Source: an uncultured Ruminococcus sp. (lineage in GTDB: Bacteria; Bacillota; Clostridia; Oscillospirales; CAG-272). Taken from it: a stretch of 35,094 nt of DNA. Below, piece after piece: positions 17,160-25,994 of this stretch. The notes under the pieces are model-generated. The model was not told the origin of the DNA. It saw only the letters and a program-made list of their open reading frames with translations, and made no database searches. The translations under genes were made by a program, and so were the position numbers. Within the stretch, counting starts at the first letter, position 1; every line of letters begins with the position of its first letter. The DNA is taken from positions 1-35,094 of the forward strand of contig CACZNC010000066.1 in the NCBI GenBank assembly GCA_902782445.1, in the 5' to 3' direction.

Positions 17160-17188
17160 TTGACACTCCGCCGGATCCATTGTATAAT
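17160..17188 (+). promoter_or_regulatory. Consensus promoter of the fucosidase operon
   Basis: TTGACA (17160-17165), 17-base spacer, TATAAT (17183-17188), about 50 bases before ATG 17237. A direct repeat of GACTATTG lies in the leader between promoter and start and could be a regulator site, but it is short. Confidence 0.85.
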
Positions 17189-17236
17189 GAATTCAGACTA
17201 TTGGACTATTGCCCGCCCAACGAGGAGACGCTTCGG

Positions 17237-18703
17237 ATGTACCCGCTTTTTGACTATGACAGGCCCCTTGCCGCCTGTGTTCCGTCGCCGCGCCAGATCC
17301 GTCACGCGCAGATGGAGTTTTACGCCTTTATCTGTTTCAACGTCAACACCTTCACCGATCGGGAGTGGGGCACGGGGAAGGAATCTCCCGCCGTCTTCGC
17401 TCCGACGGAATACGATCCGGCCCAGTGGATCGGCGCGGTAAAATCCGCGGGAATGATCGGGGTGATCCTCATCGCGAAGCACCACGACGGATTCTGCCTC
17501 TGGCCCTCCCGGTATACGGAACACAGCGTGAAGAACAGTCCTCTGCGGGACGGAAAAGCGGACGTGGTGCGGGACGTGTCGGAGGAGTGCCGGAAAAACG
17601 GCCTCGGATTCGGGATCTACCTCTCGCCCTGGGATATGCACGAGCCGACCTACGGGCAGGGAAGAGCCTACGACGACTATTTCTGCGCGCAGCTCACGGA
17701 ACTCTTGACGGAGTACGGACCGCTCTTTTCCGTATGGTTTGACGGCGCGTGCGGAGAGGGACCGAACGGAAAACGGCAGGTCTACGACTGGGACCGGTAC
17801 TACGCGCTGATCCGGCGATACCAGCCGGACGCCTGCATTTCGATCTGCGGGCCGGACGTTCGCTGGTGCGGGAACGAGGCCGGGGATACGCGGGAGAGCG
17901 AATGGTCCGTGCTCCCGACCTCTTTCGGCCCGCCGGACGAGATCGCGGAAAAAAGCCAGACGGCCGACGGCGCCGCCTTCCGTGAAAAAAAGATCGACCC
18001 CACAGAGCGGGACCTCGGAAGCCGGGAATTCCTCCGCGGAGCAAAGGGGTTCCGCTGGTATCCCGCGGAGACGGACACCTCGATCCGGCCGGGATGGTTC
18101 TATCACCCGTCGGAAGACGACCGCGTCCGGGATGCGGATACCCTCCTCGACATCTGGTACCGGACGGTCGGGGGGAACTCCTCGCTTCTGCTCAACATCC
18201 CGCCGGACAGACGCGGACTGTTCCACGAGAACGATGTGAAGAGTCTGAAAGAGCTCGGCGAACGGATCCGCTCCCTCTTCGCCGTCAATCTCGCGGAGAA
18301 CGCCGTATTCACCGCCGACCGGGACGACGGGATCCACACGGCGGAAGCCCTCGCGACGGACGATTACGGCGCGTTCTTCAAGACGCCCGACGGGGAGAAC
18401 ACCGCCTCCGTCACCGTGACGCTCCCCGGACCGGCGGTCCTGACCCATGTCGTCGTCAAGGAGCATATCCCCATGAGTCAGCGGATCGAGCGGTTTGCGG
18501 TTGACGTGCGCTCCCCGGACGTGACATGGAAGGAAGTTTTCGCCGGAACCACCGTCGGATATAAGCGGATCGCGCGGTTTGACGCCGTATGCGGGGATGC
18601 CGTCCGCGTGAGGATCCTCGATTCCCGGGTGTGCCCGGTGCTGTCGTTCATCGGGGTGTACGGACCTTCCGATCCCCGTTTTTCGACGCCCCTTTCGGAG
18701 TGA
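17237..18703 (+). CDS. GH29 alpha-L-fucosidase
   Basis: A 488-residue cytosolic enzyme that removes alpha-linked L-fucose. Hallmarks are FICFNVNTFTDREWGTG, the LIAKHHDGFCLWPSRYTEHS block, HSVKNSPLRDGKADVV, and FSVWFDGACGEG with the expected nucleophile D169. A C-terminal beta-sandwich of discoidin type follows from about residue 340. ATG 17237 is preferred because it follows a consensus promoter and GAGGAG; the frame extends upstream to 16934 only through the terminator and promoter. It is 6 bases from sfsA and heads the operon fucosidase-sfsA-URO-D remnant. No signal peptide is seen. Confidence 0.9.
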   Translation: MYPLFDYDRPLAACVPSPRQIRHAQMEFYAFICFNVNTFTDREWGTGKESPAVFAPTEYDPAQWIGAVKSAGMIGVILIAKHHDGFCLWPSRYTEHSVKNSPLRDGKADVVRDVSEECRKNGLGFGIYLSPWDMHEPTYGQGRAYDDYFCAQLTELLTEYGPLFSVWFDGACGEGPNGKRQVYDWDRYYALIRRYQPDACISICGPDVRWCGNEAGDTRESEWSVLPTSFGPPDEIAEKSQTADGAAFREKKIDPTERDLGSREFLRGAKGFRWYPAETDTSIRPGWFYHPSEDDRVRDADTLLDIWYRTVGGNSSLLLNIPPDRRGLFHENDVKSLKELGERIRSLFAVNLAENAVFTADRDDGIHTAEALATDDYGAFFKTPDGENTASVTVTLPGPAVLTHVVVKEHIPMSQRIERFAVDVRSPDVTWKEVFAGTTVGYKRIARFDAVCGDAVRVRILDSRVCPVLSFIGVYGPSDPRFSTPLSE

Positions 18704-18709
18704 GGATCA

Positions 18710-19390
18710 ATGACCTACGACAATGTGATCCGGGCCGTCTTCATCGACCGTCCGAACCGGTTCATCGCTCACGCGGAGGTGGACGGGCGGACGGAAACGG
18801 TCCACGTGAAGAACACCGGACGGTGCAGGGAACTGCTTCTCCCCGGCGCGGAGGTGTGGCTGACCCGGTCGGCGAACCCCGGCAGAAAGACCGCCTTTGA
18901 TCTGATCGCCGTGAGGAAGGAGAGCGGTCTGCTCGTCAACATAGACAGCCAGGCCCCGAACGCCGTCGCGCGGGAGTGGCTGGAAGCCCAGGACTTCGAC
19001 CTGATCCGGCCGGAGTTCCGATACGGGCAGTCCCGTCTGGATTTCATGATGGAACGGGGGGACGAACGGTTTCTGATGGAAGTCAAAGGATGCACCCTGG
19101 AACGGGACGGGATCGGGTATTTTCCGGACGCGCCGACGGAACGGGGAACGAAGCACCTGCGGGAGCTGGCGAAAGCCGTCGGATTCCGGCCGCTCCTGAC
19201 GTTTGTGATCCAGATGGACGGGATCGGGGAGGTGCGCGGGAATCGGGAGACGGATCCCGCTTTCTGCGGCGCTCTGGAAGAGGCGAAGGCGGCCGGGGTG
19301 GAGGTGGTCTTCCTCCCGTGCCATGCAGAGCCGGGCGGACTGTACTTTATTGAAAACGGATTTTTCGGAAAGGGTGGGTTCAGACCATGA
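18710..19390 (+). CDS. sfsA: SfsA family protein
   Basis: A 226-residue protein of the SfsA family (sugar fermentation stimulation protein). Family landmarks: HVKNTGRCRELLLPGAEVWL, RLDFMMERGDERFLMEVKGC (D...ExK, as in restriction-endonuclease-like folds), CTLERDGIGYFPDAPTERGT and KHLRELAKA. The biochemical role of SfsA is still unclear; some members bind DNA and the core suggests a nuclease-type site. The ATG is 6 bases after the fucosidase stop and the gene overlaps the next start by 4 bases (ATGA), so it is co-translated with its neighbours. Confidence 0.9.
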   Translation: MTYDNVIRAVFIDRPNRFIAHAEVDGRTETVHVKNTGRCRELLLPGAEVWLTRSANPGRKTAFDLIAVRKESGLLVNIDSQAPNAVAREWLEAQDFDLIRPEFRYGQSRLDFMMERGDERFLMEVKGCTLERDGIGYFPDAPTERGTKHLRELAKAVGFRPLLTFVIQMDGIGEVRGNRETDPAFCGALEEAKAAGVEVVFLPCHAEPGGLYFIENGFFGKGGFRP

Positions 19391-19797
19391 CATCACGCGA
19401 AAAAGTACTTGCCATATTCAATAGAAAAAGCACCGGAGAGGGCGCGATGTGGACCGGGCATCCCAACGGAAGGACCATCCCGATCTATGCGGAAAAGTGG
19501 GGGATCGAACCGACCGGGGAGGCGATTTTTCAGTTTTTGAAGGACGACTGCCGGTGGATCACGGCGGACGGCGGCTATCGTCATCCCGACGGGCTCCCCG
19601 CCATCGACCCGTCCTACAAGACAGAACGCCGGACCCTCAGCGCGGGAGGATTTTTCGCGGACGCGGAAACCCTCGAAGACGTTGAGAAATACCCCTGGCC
19701 GGATCCCGATTACTGCATCAGAGTTATCGTTCGTGAGTTCAATGTTACGGCTGACGTAAGCGAGAATTCCCAAAGGGGATTCTCGGGGGTGGGATGA
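19387..19797 (+). pseudogene. 5' fragment of a URO-D-type methyltransferase gene
   Basis: The first 110 codons (to about 19716) read like the start of a uroporphyrinogen-decarboxylase-superfamily protein (MtaA/CmuA type): SREKVLAIFNRKSTGEGAMW, ERRTLSAGGFFADAETLEDV and EKYPWPDP. Such proteins are normally about 330-380 residues. After that, 26 unrelated residues run into the repeat region and stop at 19797. So two thirds of the gene are missing and replaced by repeat A copy 2 sequence. It overlaps sfsA by four bases (ATGA), showing it was once translated in that operon. It is very unlikely to be functional. Confidence 0.75.
19745..19759 (+). repeat. Small hairpin in repeat A region copy 2
   Basis: TTACG (19745-19749) pairs with CGTAA (19755-19759) across a five-base loop. 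It is one of several stacked inverted repeats here. Confidence 0.5.
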
Positions 19798-19833
19798 TTG
19801 ACGTCATGTTTAGTTATATGGCATTCCCACCCC
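19761..19833 (+). repeat. Nested inverted repeats next to repeat A copy 2
   Basis: CGAGAATTCCC (19761-19771) pairs with GGGGATTCTCG (19775-19785), one wobble, loop AAA. GGGGTGGGA (19786-19794) pairs with TCCCACCCC (19825-19833) around a loop holding the palindrome TGACGTCA (19799-19806). TCCCACCCCGTCG then repeats once more in tandem (19825-19850). No coding sequence is seen. Confidence 0.7.
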
Positions 19834-19850
19834 GTCGTCCCACCCCGTCG

Positions 19851-19914
19851 TTCGCACGCTGCGGAGAGCGATCAAAACCCATGAAGTCAGCTTCATAGAA
19901 GGAAAACAGTATCA
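19851..19914 (+). repeat. Interspersed repeat A, copy 2
   Basis: Shares TTCGCA, CGGAGAGCGATCAAAACCC, TAGAA and AGTATCAG with copy 1 (7761-7824). Its variable hairpin is GAAG-TCAG-CTTC (19883-19894), where copy 1 has ATAG-TTAG-CTAT. It ends 24 bases before the AmmeMemoRadiSam start. Confidence 0.75.
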
Positions 19915-19938
19915 GATACGGGAAACAGGAGGGGTGAC

Positions 19939-21333
19939 ATGTCGATCCTTTCAGCATATATCGTACCCCATCCTCCGCTGATCGTGCCGGAGGTGGGGCG
20001 GGGCGGAGAAAAACAGATCGAAAAGACGAGAGCGTCTTATGCCCGCGTCGCCGATGAGATCCTGCGGCTCGACCCCGAGACTCTCGTGATCACGAGCCCT
20101 CACGCCGTGATGTACAGGGACTGGTTCCATCTCTCGCCCGGGAAGTCCGCCGCGGGATCCTTCGCCCAGTTCCGCGCATCCGGCGTAAAGTTTGAGGTCC
20201 GGTACGACACGGAACTGGTGCGGGAGATCGGACGCCTTGCCGGGGAGGAGGAGTTTCCGGCCGGCACGGAGGGGGAACGCGACCCGGCGCTGGACCACGG
20301 AACGATGGTGCCCCTGTATTTCATCCGGCAGGCATACGGAGAGAAGCCCCTGCCGAAGATCGTGCGGATCGGGCTCTCCGGCCTGTCCCTCGAAGATCAT
20401 TACCGGCTCGGCCAGCTGATCGTGGAGGCGGCAGGGATCACCGGACGGCGGACTGTGTTCGTGGCGAGCGGCGATCTGTCCCATAAACTGCGGGAAGACG
20501 GCCCTTACAGATTCGCGCCTGAGGGACCCGAGTATGACGCGCGGCTCATGGACGTCTGTTCCCGGGCGGCGTTCGGGGAATTGTTCGATTTCGACGAGAT
20601 GTTCTGCGAGAAGGCGGCGGAGTGCGGTCACCGCTCCTTCGTCATTATGGCGGGCGCGCTCGACGGGCGGCAGGTCGAGGCGGAGGTCTATTCCCACGAG
20701 GATGTGACGGGCGTGGGCTACGGGATCTGCGCGTTTCATCCGGGTTCGCCGGACGGGTCCCGTCGGTTTCTGGAACTGCGGCGGTCGGCGGAACAGTCCC
20801 GGCTTGCCGAACGGCGGGAGAAGTGCGATCCGTGGGTCCGGCTGGCCTGGCAGTCCGTCGAAAGCTATGTGACAAAGCGGAGGATCCTCAAAATCCCCGA
20901 GGGCTTGCCGGACGCGCTTCTCCACACGAGAGCGGGGGCCTTTGTGTCCATCCATGAACACGGCCGGCTCAGGGGATGCATCGGCACGATCGCTCCCGTG
21001 CGGGACAGTCTCGCGGAAGAGATCATCCACAACGCCGTCAGCGCGTGTGCCCGCGATCCGCGTTTCGATCCGATCCAGCCGGAGGAACTCCCCTTCCTCG
21101 ACATTTCCGTGGACGTGCTCGGAGCTCCCGAGGAGATCCGGTCGGAGAAGGATCTGGACGTGAAGCGGTACGGCGTGATCGTGAGCAGAGGAACGCGGAG
21201 AGGACTGTTGCTGCCCGACCTCGAGGGCGTGGAGTCCGTGGAACAGCAGATCTCCATCGCCCGTCAGAAGGCGGGGATCGGCGAGGGGGAACCGGTCCGG
21301 CTCGAGCGGTTCGAAGTCGTCAGACATTCGTGA
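19939..21333 (+). CDS. AmmeMemoRadiSam fusion protein (LigB/MEMO-like domain + AMMECR1)
   Basis: A 464-residue two-domain protein. Residues 1 to about 265 resemble the class III extradiol dioxygenase (LigB/MEMO) superfamily: SAYIVPHPPLIVPEVG, ITSPHAVMYRDWF, DHGTMVPLYFI and FVASGDLSHKL have the metal-ligand-like histidines. Residues ~290-464 are an AMMECR1 domain, with HEHGRLRGCIGTIAPVRDSL (LRGCIGT motif), HNAVSACARDPRF and LPFLDISVDVLGAPEEI. It is normally one part of the AmmeMemoRadiSam set; the other, a radical SAM enzyme, starts 10 bases downstream. No reaction is established for the set. GGAGGGG precedes ATG 19939, and repeat A copy 2 lies in the likely leader. The protein has no signal peptide and is cytosolic. 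Confidence 0.85.
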   Translation: MSILSAYIVPHPPLIVPEVGRGGEKQIEKTRASYARVADEILRLDPETLVITSPHAVMYRDWFHLSPGKSAAGSFAQFRASGVKFEVRYDTELVREIGRLAGEEEFPAGTEGERDPALDHGTMVPLYFIRQAYGEKPLPKIVRIGLSGLSLEDHYRLGQLIVEAAGITGRRTVFVASGDLSHKLREDGPYRFAPEGPEYDARLMDVCSRAAFGELFDFDEMFCEKAAECGHRSFVIMAGALDGRQVEAEVYSHEDVTGVGYGICAFHPGSPDGSRRFLELRRSAEQSRLAERREKCDPWVRLAWQSVESYVTKRRILKIPEGLPDALLHTRAGAFVSIHEHGRLRGCIGTIAPVRDSLAEEIIHNAVSACARDPRFDPIQPEELPFLDISVDVLGAPEEIRSEKDLDVKRYGVIVSRGTRRGLLLPDLEGVESVEQQISIARQKAGIGEGEPVRLERFEVVRHS

Positions 21334-21343
21334 GGAGGCAGTC

Positions 21344-22204
21344 ATGGCACGGTGCGGCGTTTGCTTCCGGCACTGCGAAATACCCGAAGGAAAGCGGGGC
21401 TTCTGCGGCTCGCGGATATGCGAGGACGGAGCAGTCAAAGCGGACAATTACGGAAAAATCACGTCCCTCGCCCTCGATCCCATCGAAAAAAAGCCGCTGA
21501 ACCGCTTTCACCCGGGAAGTATGATCCTCTCGGCGGGCAGTTACGGGTGCAATCTCCGCTGTCCGTTCTGCCAAAATTATGAGATCAGCTGGTCGGCGGA
21601 AGCGATGGGGCTCCGGGAGACGGCGGAAGTACTCAGCCCGGAAACCCTCGTCCGGTATGCACTCCGCGCAAGAGCATACGGGAACATCGGGATCGCCTTC
21701 ACCTACAACGAACCCCTCGTCGGCTGGGAATTCGTCCGGGACACGGCGAAGCTGGCGCACGAGGCGGGACTTCTCACCGTCCTTGTGACGAACGGAACGG
21801 CGGAGATGTCGGTACTGGAGGAGCTTCGGGGACTCGTCGACGCCATGAACATCGACCTGAAGGGCTTCACGGACCGGTATTACACCGAGGTGCTCGGCGG
21901 AGATCTCGATACGGTAAAGGCCTTTATCGCCCGCGCCGTCCGGTTTTGTCATGTGGAACTGACCACTCTGATCGTGCCGGGGGAGAACGACTCCGAGGAC
22001 GAAATGCGCGCGCTGTCCCGGTGGGTATCGGAACTGACCGATGAGGACGGACGGGTCGTCGGGGCGGAGATCCCCCTTCACGTCAGCCGGTTCTTCCCGC
22101 GCTTTCGCATGACCGACCGCGCCGCGACCGAAACGGGGCTTGTTTACCGGCTCGCGGATGTCGCCCGGGAGAGGCTGAAATACGTGTATACGGGGAACTG
22201 CTGA
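21344..22204 (+). CDS. amrS: AmmeMemoRadiSam radical SAM enzyme (AmrS)
   Basis: A 286-residue radical S-adenosylmethionine enzyme. The [4Fe-4S]-binding CxxxCxxC is C69-C73-C76 in SYGCNLRCPFCQNYEIS. Upstream cysteines (C4, C7, C11, C21) recall the extra zinc-ribbon-like start of this family. IAFTYNEPLVGWEF, DAMNIDLKGFTDRYY, TTLIVPGEND, IPLHVSRFFPRF and the C-terminal YVYTGNC are typical AmrS/PflA-like landmarks. It should generate a 5'-deoxyadenosyl radical. Substrate unknown. The start follows GGAGG, 10 bases after the upstream stop, so the two genes form an operon. Anaerobic-type enzyme, consistent with the predicted lifestyle. Confidence 0.9.
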   Translation: MARCGVCFRHCEIPEGKRGFCGSRICEDGAVKADNYGKITSLALDPIEKKPLNRFHPGSMILSAGSYGCNLRCPFCQNYEISWSAEAMGLRETAEVLSPETLVRYALRARAYGNIGIAFTYNEPLVGWEFVRDTAKLAHEAGLLTVLVTNGTAEMSVLEELRGLVDAMNIDLKGFTDRYYTEVLGGDLDTVKAFIARAVRFCHVELTTLIVPGENDSEDEMRALSRWVSELTDEDGRVVGAEIPLHVSRFFPRFRMTDRAATETGLVYRLADVARERLKYVYTGNC

Positions 22205-22290
22205 AGGGGCCGGGACAGTTTCCCCCGCTTTTGTGCCCCGCTTCTTGATGGACCGCGCTTCGGAGGTTAATCTGAGGTGCGTTTCTTTTT

Positions 22291-22391
22291 TTGGGCCGAA
22301 AACGACCGGTGACCGCGGGAGGATCAGGACGGCATAGCCTGTTTTTCAGACGGAAAGATCATTCGGCCCAATAAAAAATCATTCCTCCCGC
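22291..22391 (+). other. Interleaved complementary segments, possible RNA pseudoknot
   Basis: TTGGGCCGAA (22291-22300) is complementary to TTCGGCCCAA (22362-22371), and GCGGGAGGA (22315-22323) to TCCTCCCGC (22383-22391). The two pairs interleave, so both forming together would make a pseudoknot, or they could be alternatives. The short CAGG/CCTG pair (22325-22328/22338-22341) is enclosed. T-rich sequence lies before and A-rich sequence after, so this is not a normal terminator on either strand. This is the only structure I see in the 300-base gap 22205-22505. Confidence 0.4.
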
Positions 22392-22444
22392 AGGTTTGAG
22401 GGTACTGACCGCGGCGCGCATTTCTCGGATATTCCTCGGACGCC

Positions 22445-22473
22445 TTGACAAAGTTCCCGGGATAGAGTAGAAT
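22445..22473 (+). promoter_or_regulatory. Promoter of the large membrane-anchored protein
   Basis: TTGACA (22445-22450), 17-base spacer, TAGAAT (22468-22473), about 33 bases before ATG 22506. Confidence 0.75.
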
Positions 22474-22505
22474 GAAAAAGAAATGTTTTCAGAGGATGGA
22501 TCAGT

Positions 22506-25500
22506 ATGCAGTATCAGCCGAACGGCGGTTCAACACAGGGATCGCAGAATCCGACGCCGTATCCCCAGGGGATGCCATATACCGGGCCGTACCCCGTTCA
22601 GCCCCCGAAAAAGAAAAAGAAAGCCGGACGGATCCTTCTGATCGTGCTGCTGGTTCTCGGCGCGCTCTCGCTGGGATTCATCGGACTTTGGCTGTGGGCG
22701 GAGGATTATCCCGATTATCTGGACACGCTTCCCGTGAACCCGGAGACGCCGGAAGACGTGCAGATCACCCTCGAACGTCTCGCTGTCGAGATCCCCGTAC
22801 TCACGCCCGCGGAAGACGAGGAAGGCGCATACCTCTATGAGGAGGAGGGCGGGATCCCGGTGACGCTCTCGGTCTGCGATGAAGATACGCGCAAGGCGGA
22901 GATCGACGTACTGCCGGACAAAAAGAAGGATTCTCCTTCCGTCCTGGCCGGCGTCACGGGCGACACCGCCTATACAGCCGTTTTGAATAATTACAGCATC
23001 TATGTCTACGTGACCGCCGGGGAAAAGGACGTTAAGGCCGAGGTCCCGCGGGATCGGATCGCCGCTCAGACCGCCGCCCGGACCGGGAATACGAACTCCC
23101 CGAAGAGCCCGGACACCGCCGTCATCCGCAAAGCCGCATCGGTGGCCGCGTCCGCCGTGACCGCAGCGAGAGTCCCGGAACCCTACGCCAAAAGCCGGGA
23201 CGACTACAATCACAATCACGCCGTCAACTTTATGGAAGAGGCGGACTGCCTCGTGTTCTATCCGGCCCAGCTGACCGAGATGAAGGCCTTCGAGGATCAG
23301 AGCGTGATCTTTTCGGACAAACGGAGCGCCGCGTCCCTGTCCGTGAAACTGGAGTTCAATCCCTACCGGAATATCGAAGAACTGGTCTCCCTCATGAAAA
23401 ACAGCCCGAACAACACCGTTCTCGCCGTCGGAAAAGACTGGATGACGGCGGAGACGGAGAAGGACGGGACGGTTACATTCTCCTATACTGGCTTCGGATC
23501 GAAGTATATGGTCGAGGCGGAATTCAGCTATCCCGAAAAATACAGTTTCGTCTTCAGCGAGCTCCGGGATCTGATCCGGTGCCGCTTCATCGAGGGCGGG
23601 AAGTGGAAGAGCGGATCCCGTCCCGCGGCGAAAGCGTACAAAGAGGAGTTCGGCGCGCCTGGTTACGGGATGCAGGATCTCTTCTACGAGAGCCACAACC
23701 TCCACCTCGCCCTGCCCGACACCCTCGACGAGCAGGCGGAGGAGGCCGATGCGCTGATCTTCCACGATTTCACGAACGGGCGCTCGCCTCGGTCCGCTTC
23801 TTCGAGGTGGAGAAGGGCGCGGAGGACAATCTCTTTGACGTGTTCACCGTTGTGGCCGAAGACGGGGACGCGACGCTGGGGGACGACTATATCCGCTGGC
23901 ACAACAAATACGGCGTCTTCGTGGGAACGGTGTACGACGGGGAAGCTGCGCTTCTGGAACTGGAAGGCGAGGAATCCTACCGTGCCTATGAAGCGGTATA
24001 CGACGAACTGATCTGCCATTTCGTCCCGGTTTATTACGAGCGTCAGCCTATTTCGGAAGGAGCGCGGGAGAATCCGGGACAGAAGAAGAACGAACAGACC
24101 CCTGCGGAGAATCCGGGCGGCGCGTCGGACAGCGGAAAGACGGCGGGCGGATCAAACGGAAATCCGAAGACGGCGGCCGGGGAAACATCGGAGACCGCCC
24201 CCTCGAAGCTCTCCGCCCCCGTGTCCGCCCTTCCGGCAAACGCGATCGACACCCTGATCCGGAAGCAGGTCTCCGAAATCGCCGCGGAGGAGAGCGGGCT
24301 TCCGGCGCCGTCCCTGAATTCTTCAGCCGAAAAGGCAGACTCCGGCTCCGAGAACGGCGTTCCCCCGCAGGATCCGCTGGTCTACCGCTCCGAGGCCGAC
24401 CGCATCGCCGCGAATTCGACCGTCTGGGACTGGGACGATCTCGGACCGTACAGCCGCGATTCCCTCCTGGACACGCTTCTGATCATTCTCTCATACAACG
24501 GCTACTACGAATGGATGGACTATGAGGGTTCGAACGACGATCTGAGCGACGATATCGACGACATGCTCGACGAGTTCTGGCTGGACTCCCCGGAATATTT
24601 CACTTGGGAGAACGCGGGATCGCCGCTGCAGGATCTCTTCCCCTATCTCTGCGAGGCGCTGGATATGGAGACCGTACCGGAATACCGCGCCCGCTCCGAA
24701 ACGGCTCTTCCCGCGCCGGACTGGCTTGCCGACGCCTGGGAAGACGAGGATTTCGACATGGACCGGCTTGACTGGGTGACGGTGCGGTCCTATCTGGAAA
24801 GCGGTCTGGACCTGCCCCCGCTCGAAACCCTGTTCCTCCCGGGATCCCTGTCGTATGATCCCGATCCTGCGCCGACGCCGGCAGAACCGGAGGAGCCGGA
24901 AGACCCCGGCGAACCTGACGACGGCGGACGGATCGTATATTCTCTCGAGGAATACGGGATCGCTTTCGACGAGGAGACGGTGCGGATGATCAAAGAGGAG
25001 GTCGTCCGGCTGTACTGGGATATCTTCGAATCGGCGAGCGCGGAGGACAGAGGTCAAGGCTTTTTCATCGCTGACGAATACTATTTCCGCGAACCGCCGG
25101 ATCTCGACCGTGTCGGATGGATCGAGGAGTATTGTCTCGGGCCCTATGAACTGCTGGACGAGGAGGGGATGATCCTCACCCTGTACGGAAACGGCATCTG
25201 GACCGTGAAGAAGGACGGCGCGGTGATCGAATGGGGCCTTCTGATCCCGGATTCTTCCGAATACGGGGACCTGTGGTATTCTCTGGACCGCGAGGGGAAT
25301 TTCGTGACCCTCTGGCAGTTTGATTCGAGCTTTTATCGATTCAGCAAGTACGGAAGAGCGGAACGTCCCGACTACTTCGACTGGGACACGACCTCCTCCT
25401 ATCTCCGCGGCGGAGAGGAAGACGAGGATGAAGACGAAGACGAGGACGAGGACGAAGACGAGGACGAGGACGATTACGAGGATGAAAACGAGATCCTTTA

Positions 25501-25960
25501 TTCCTGGGAAGATTTCGGCATTACCTTCGACAGGGGCGACGTGCGGGAAGAGGCGGAAGAACTCGACCGGTACTACCGGTATTACAGGGATCTGATAGAC
25601 GACTGGAACGAAAACGGGTACACGAACTACGAAGGGTATCTCTTCAGCGGCCCGCCGGATCCCGACAACGCCGGGACGTTCCCCGACTATCTCGCCGGGG
25701 TCTATGTCCCGGAAGGTGATGATGGGGAACCGGATCCCGATGCGCCGCGCCTGCTCATCATTTCGGAAAACGGCATCTGGGCCGAAGCGGAAGACGGAGC
25801 CGAGGAACTTTCCGACTACGGGCTCCTGATCCCGGACGAGACCGAAACCGATTTGTGGTACAGCCTCGGCACAAACGGAGATCTGATCACATTCTGGCCA
25901 TGGGATAGCAGCATACTTTTGACAAGCAGAGACACCTGGATTAAGCTGAGAGAAAACTGA
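22506..25960 (+). pseudogene. Large membrane-anchored protein, interrupted by a frameshift
   Basis: A protein of about 1150 residues that I do not recognise, split by one frameshift. Frame one begins at ATG 22506 and reads ...LIFHDFTNG, then leaves its homology at GGG 23778-23780; the second frame takes over at about 23779 with ALASVRFFEVEKGAEDNLFD. One extra G would join them. Order: Pro/Gln-rich start (residues 1-35), one membrane span (about 41-63, ILLIVLLVLGALSLGFIG), an extracellular region, a low-complexity Ser/Ala/Glu/Pro linker (~24050-24240), a helical domain, then two tandem repeats of about 130 residues (24932-25344 and 25493-25925) separated by an acidic Asp/Glu run. Each repeat has YSxEExGIxF, GNGIW/ENGIW, GLLIPD and DLWYSL. 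Likely a cell-surface protein. If the missing G is an assembly error the gene is intact. Confidence 0.7.
25415..25486 (+). repeat. GA(C/G) coding microsatellite encoding an acidic linker
   Basis: About 24 codons of GAG, GAA, GAC and GAT in near-alternation encode an uninterrupted Glu/Asp stretch between the two tandem domains of the large surface protein. Such tracts expand and shrink by slippage, in 3-base or 6-base steps that would keep frame. Confidence 0.8.
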
Positions 25961-25994
25961 CCGCGGAACATGACGGCATGAAAAGGAGAACCGT

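Noticed and set aside
16934..17236. Upstream extension of the fucosidase gene to 16934
   Set aside because: It would run through a terminator and a consensus promoter; ATG 17237 is the supported start.
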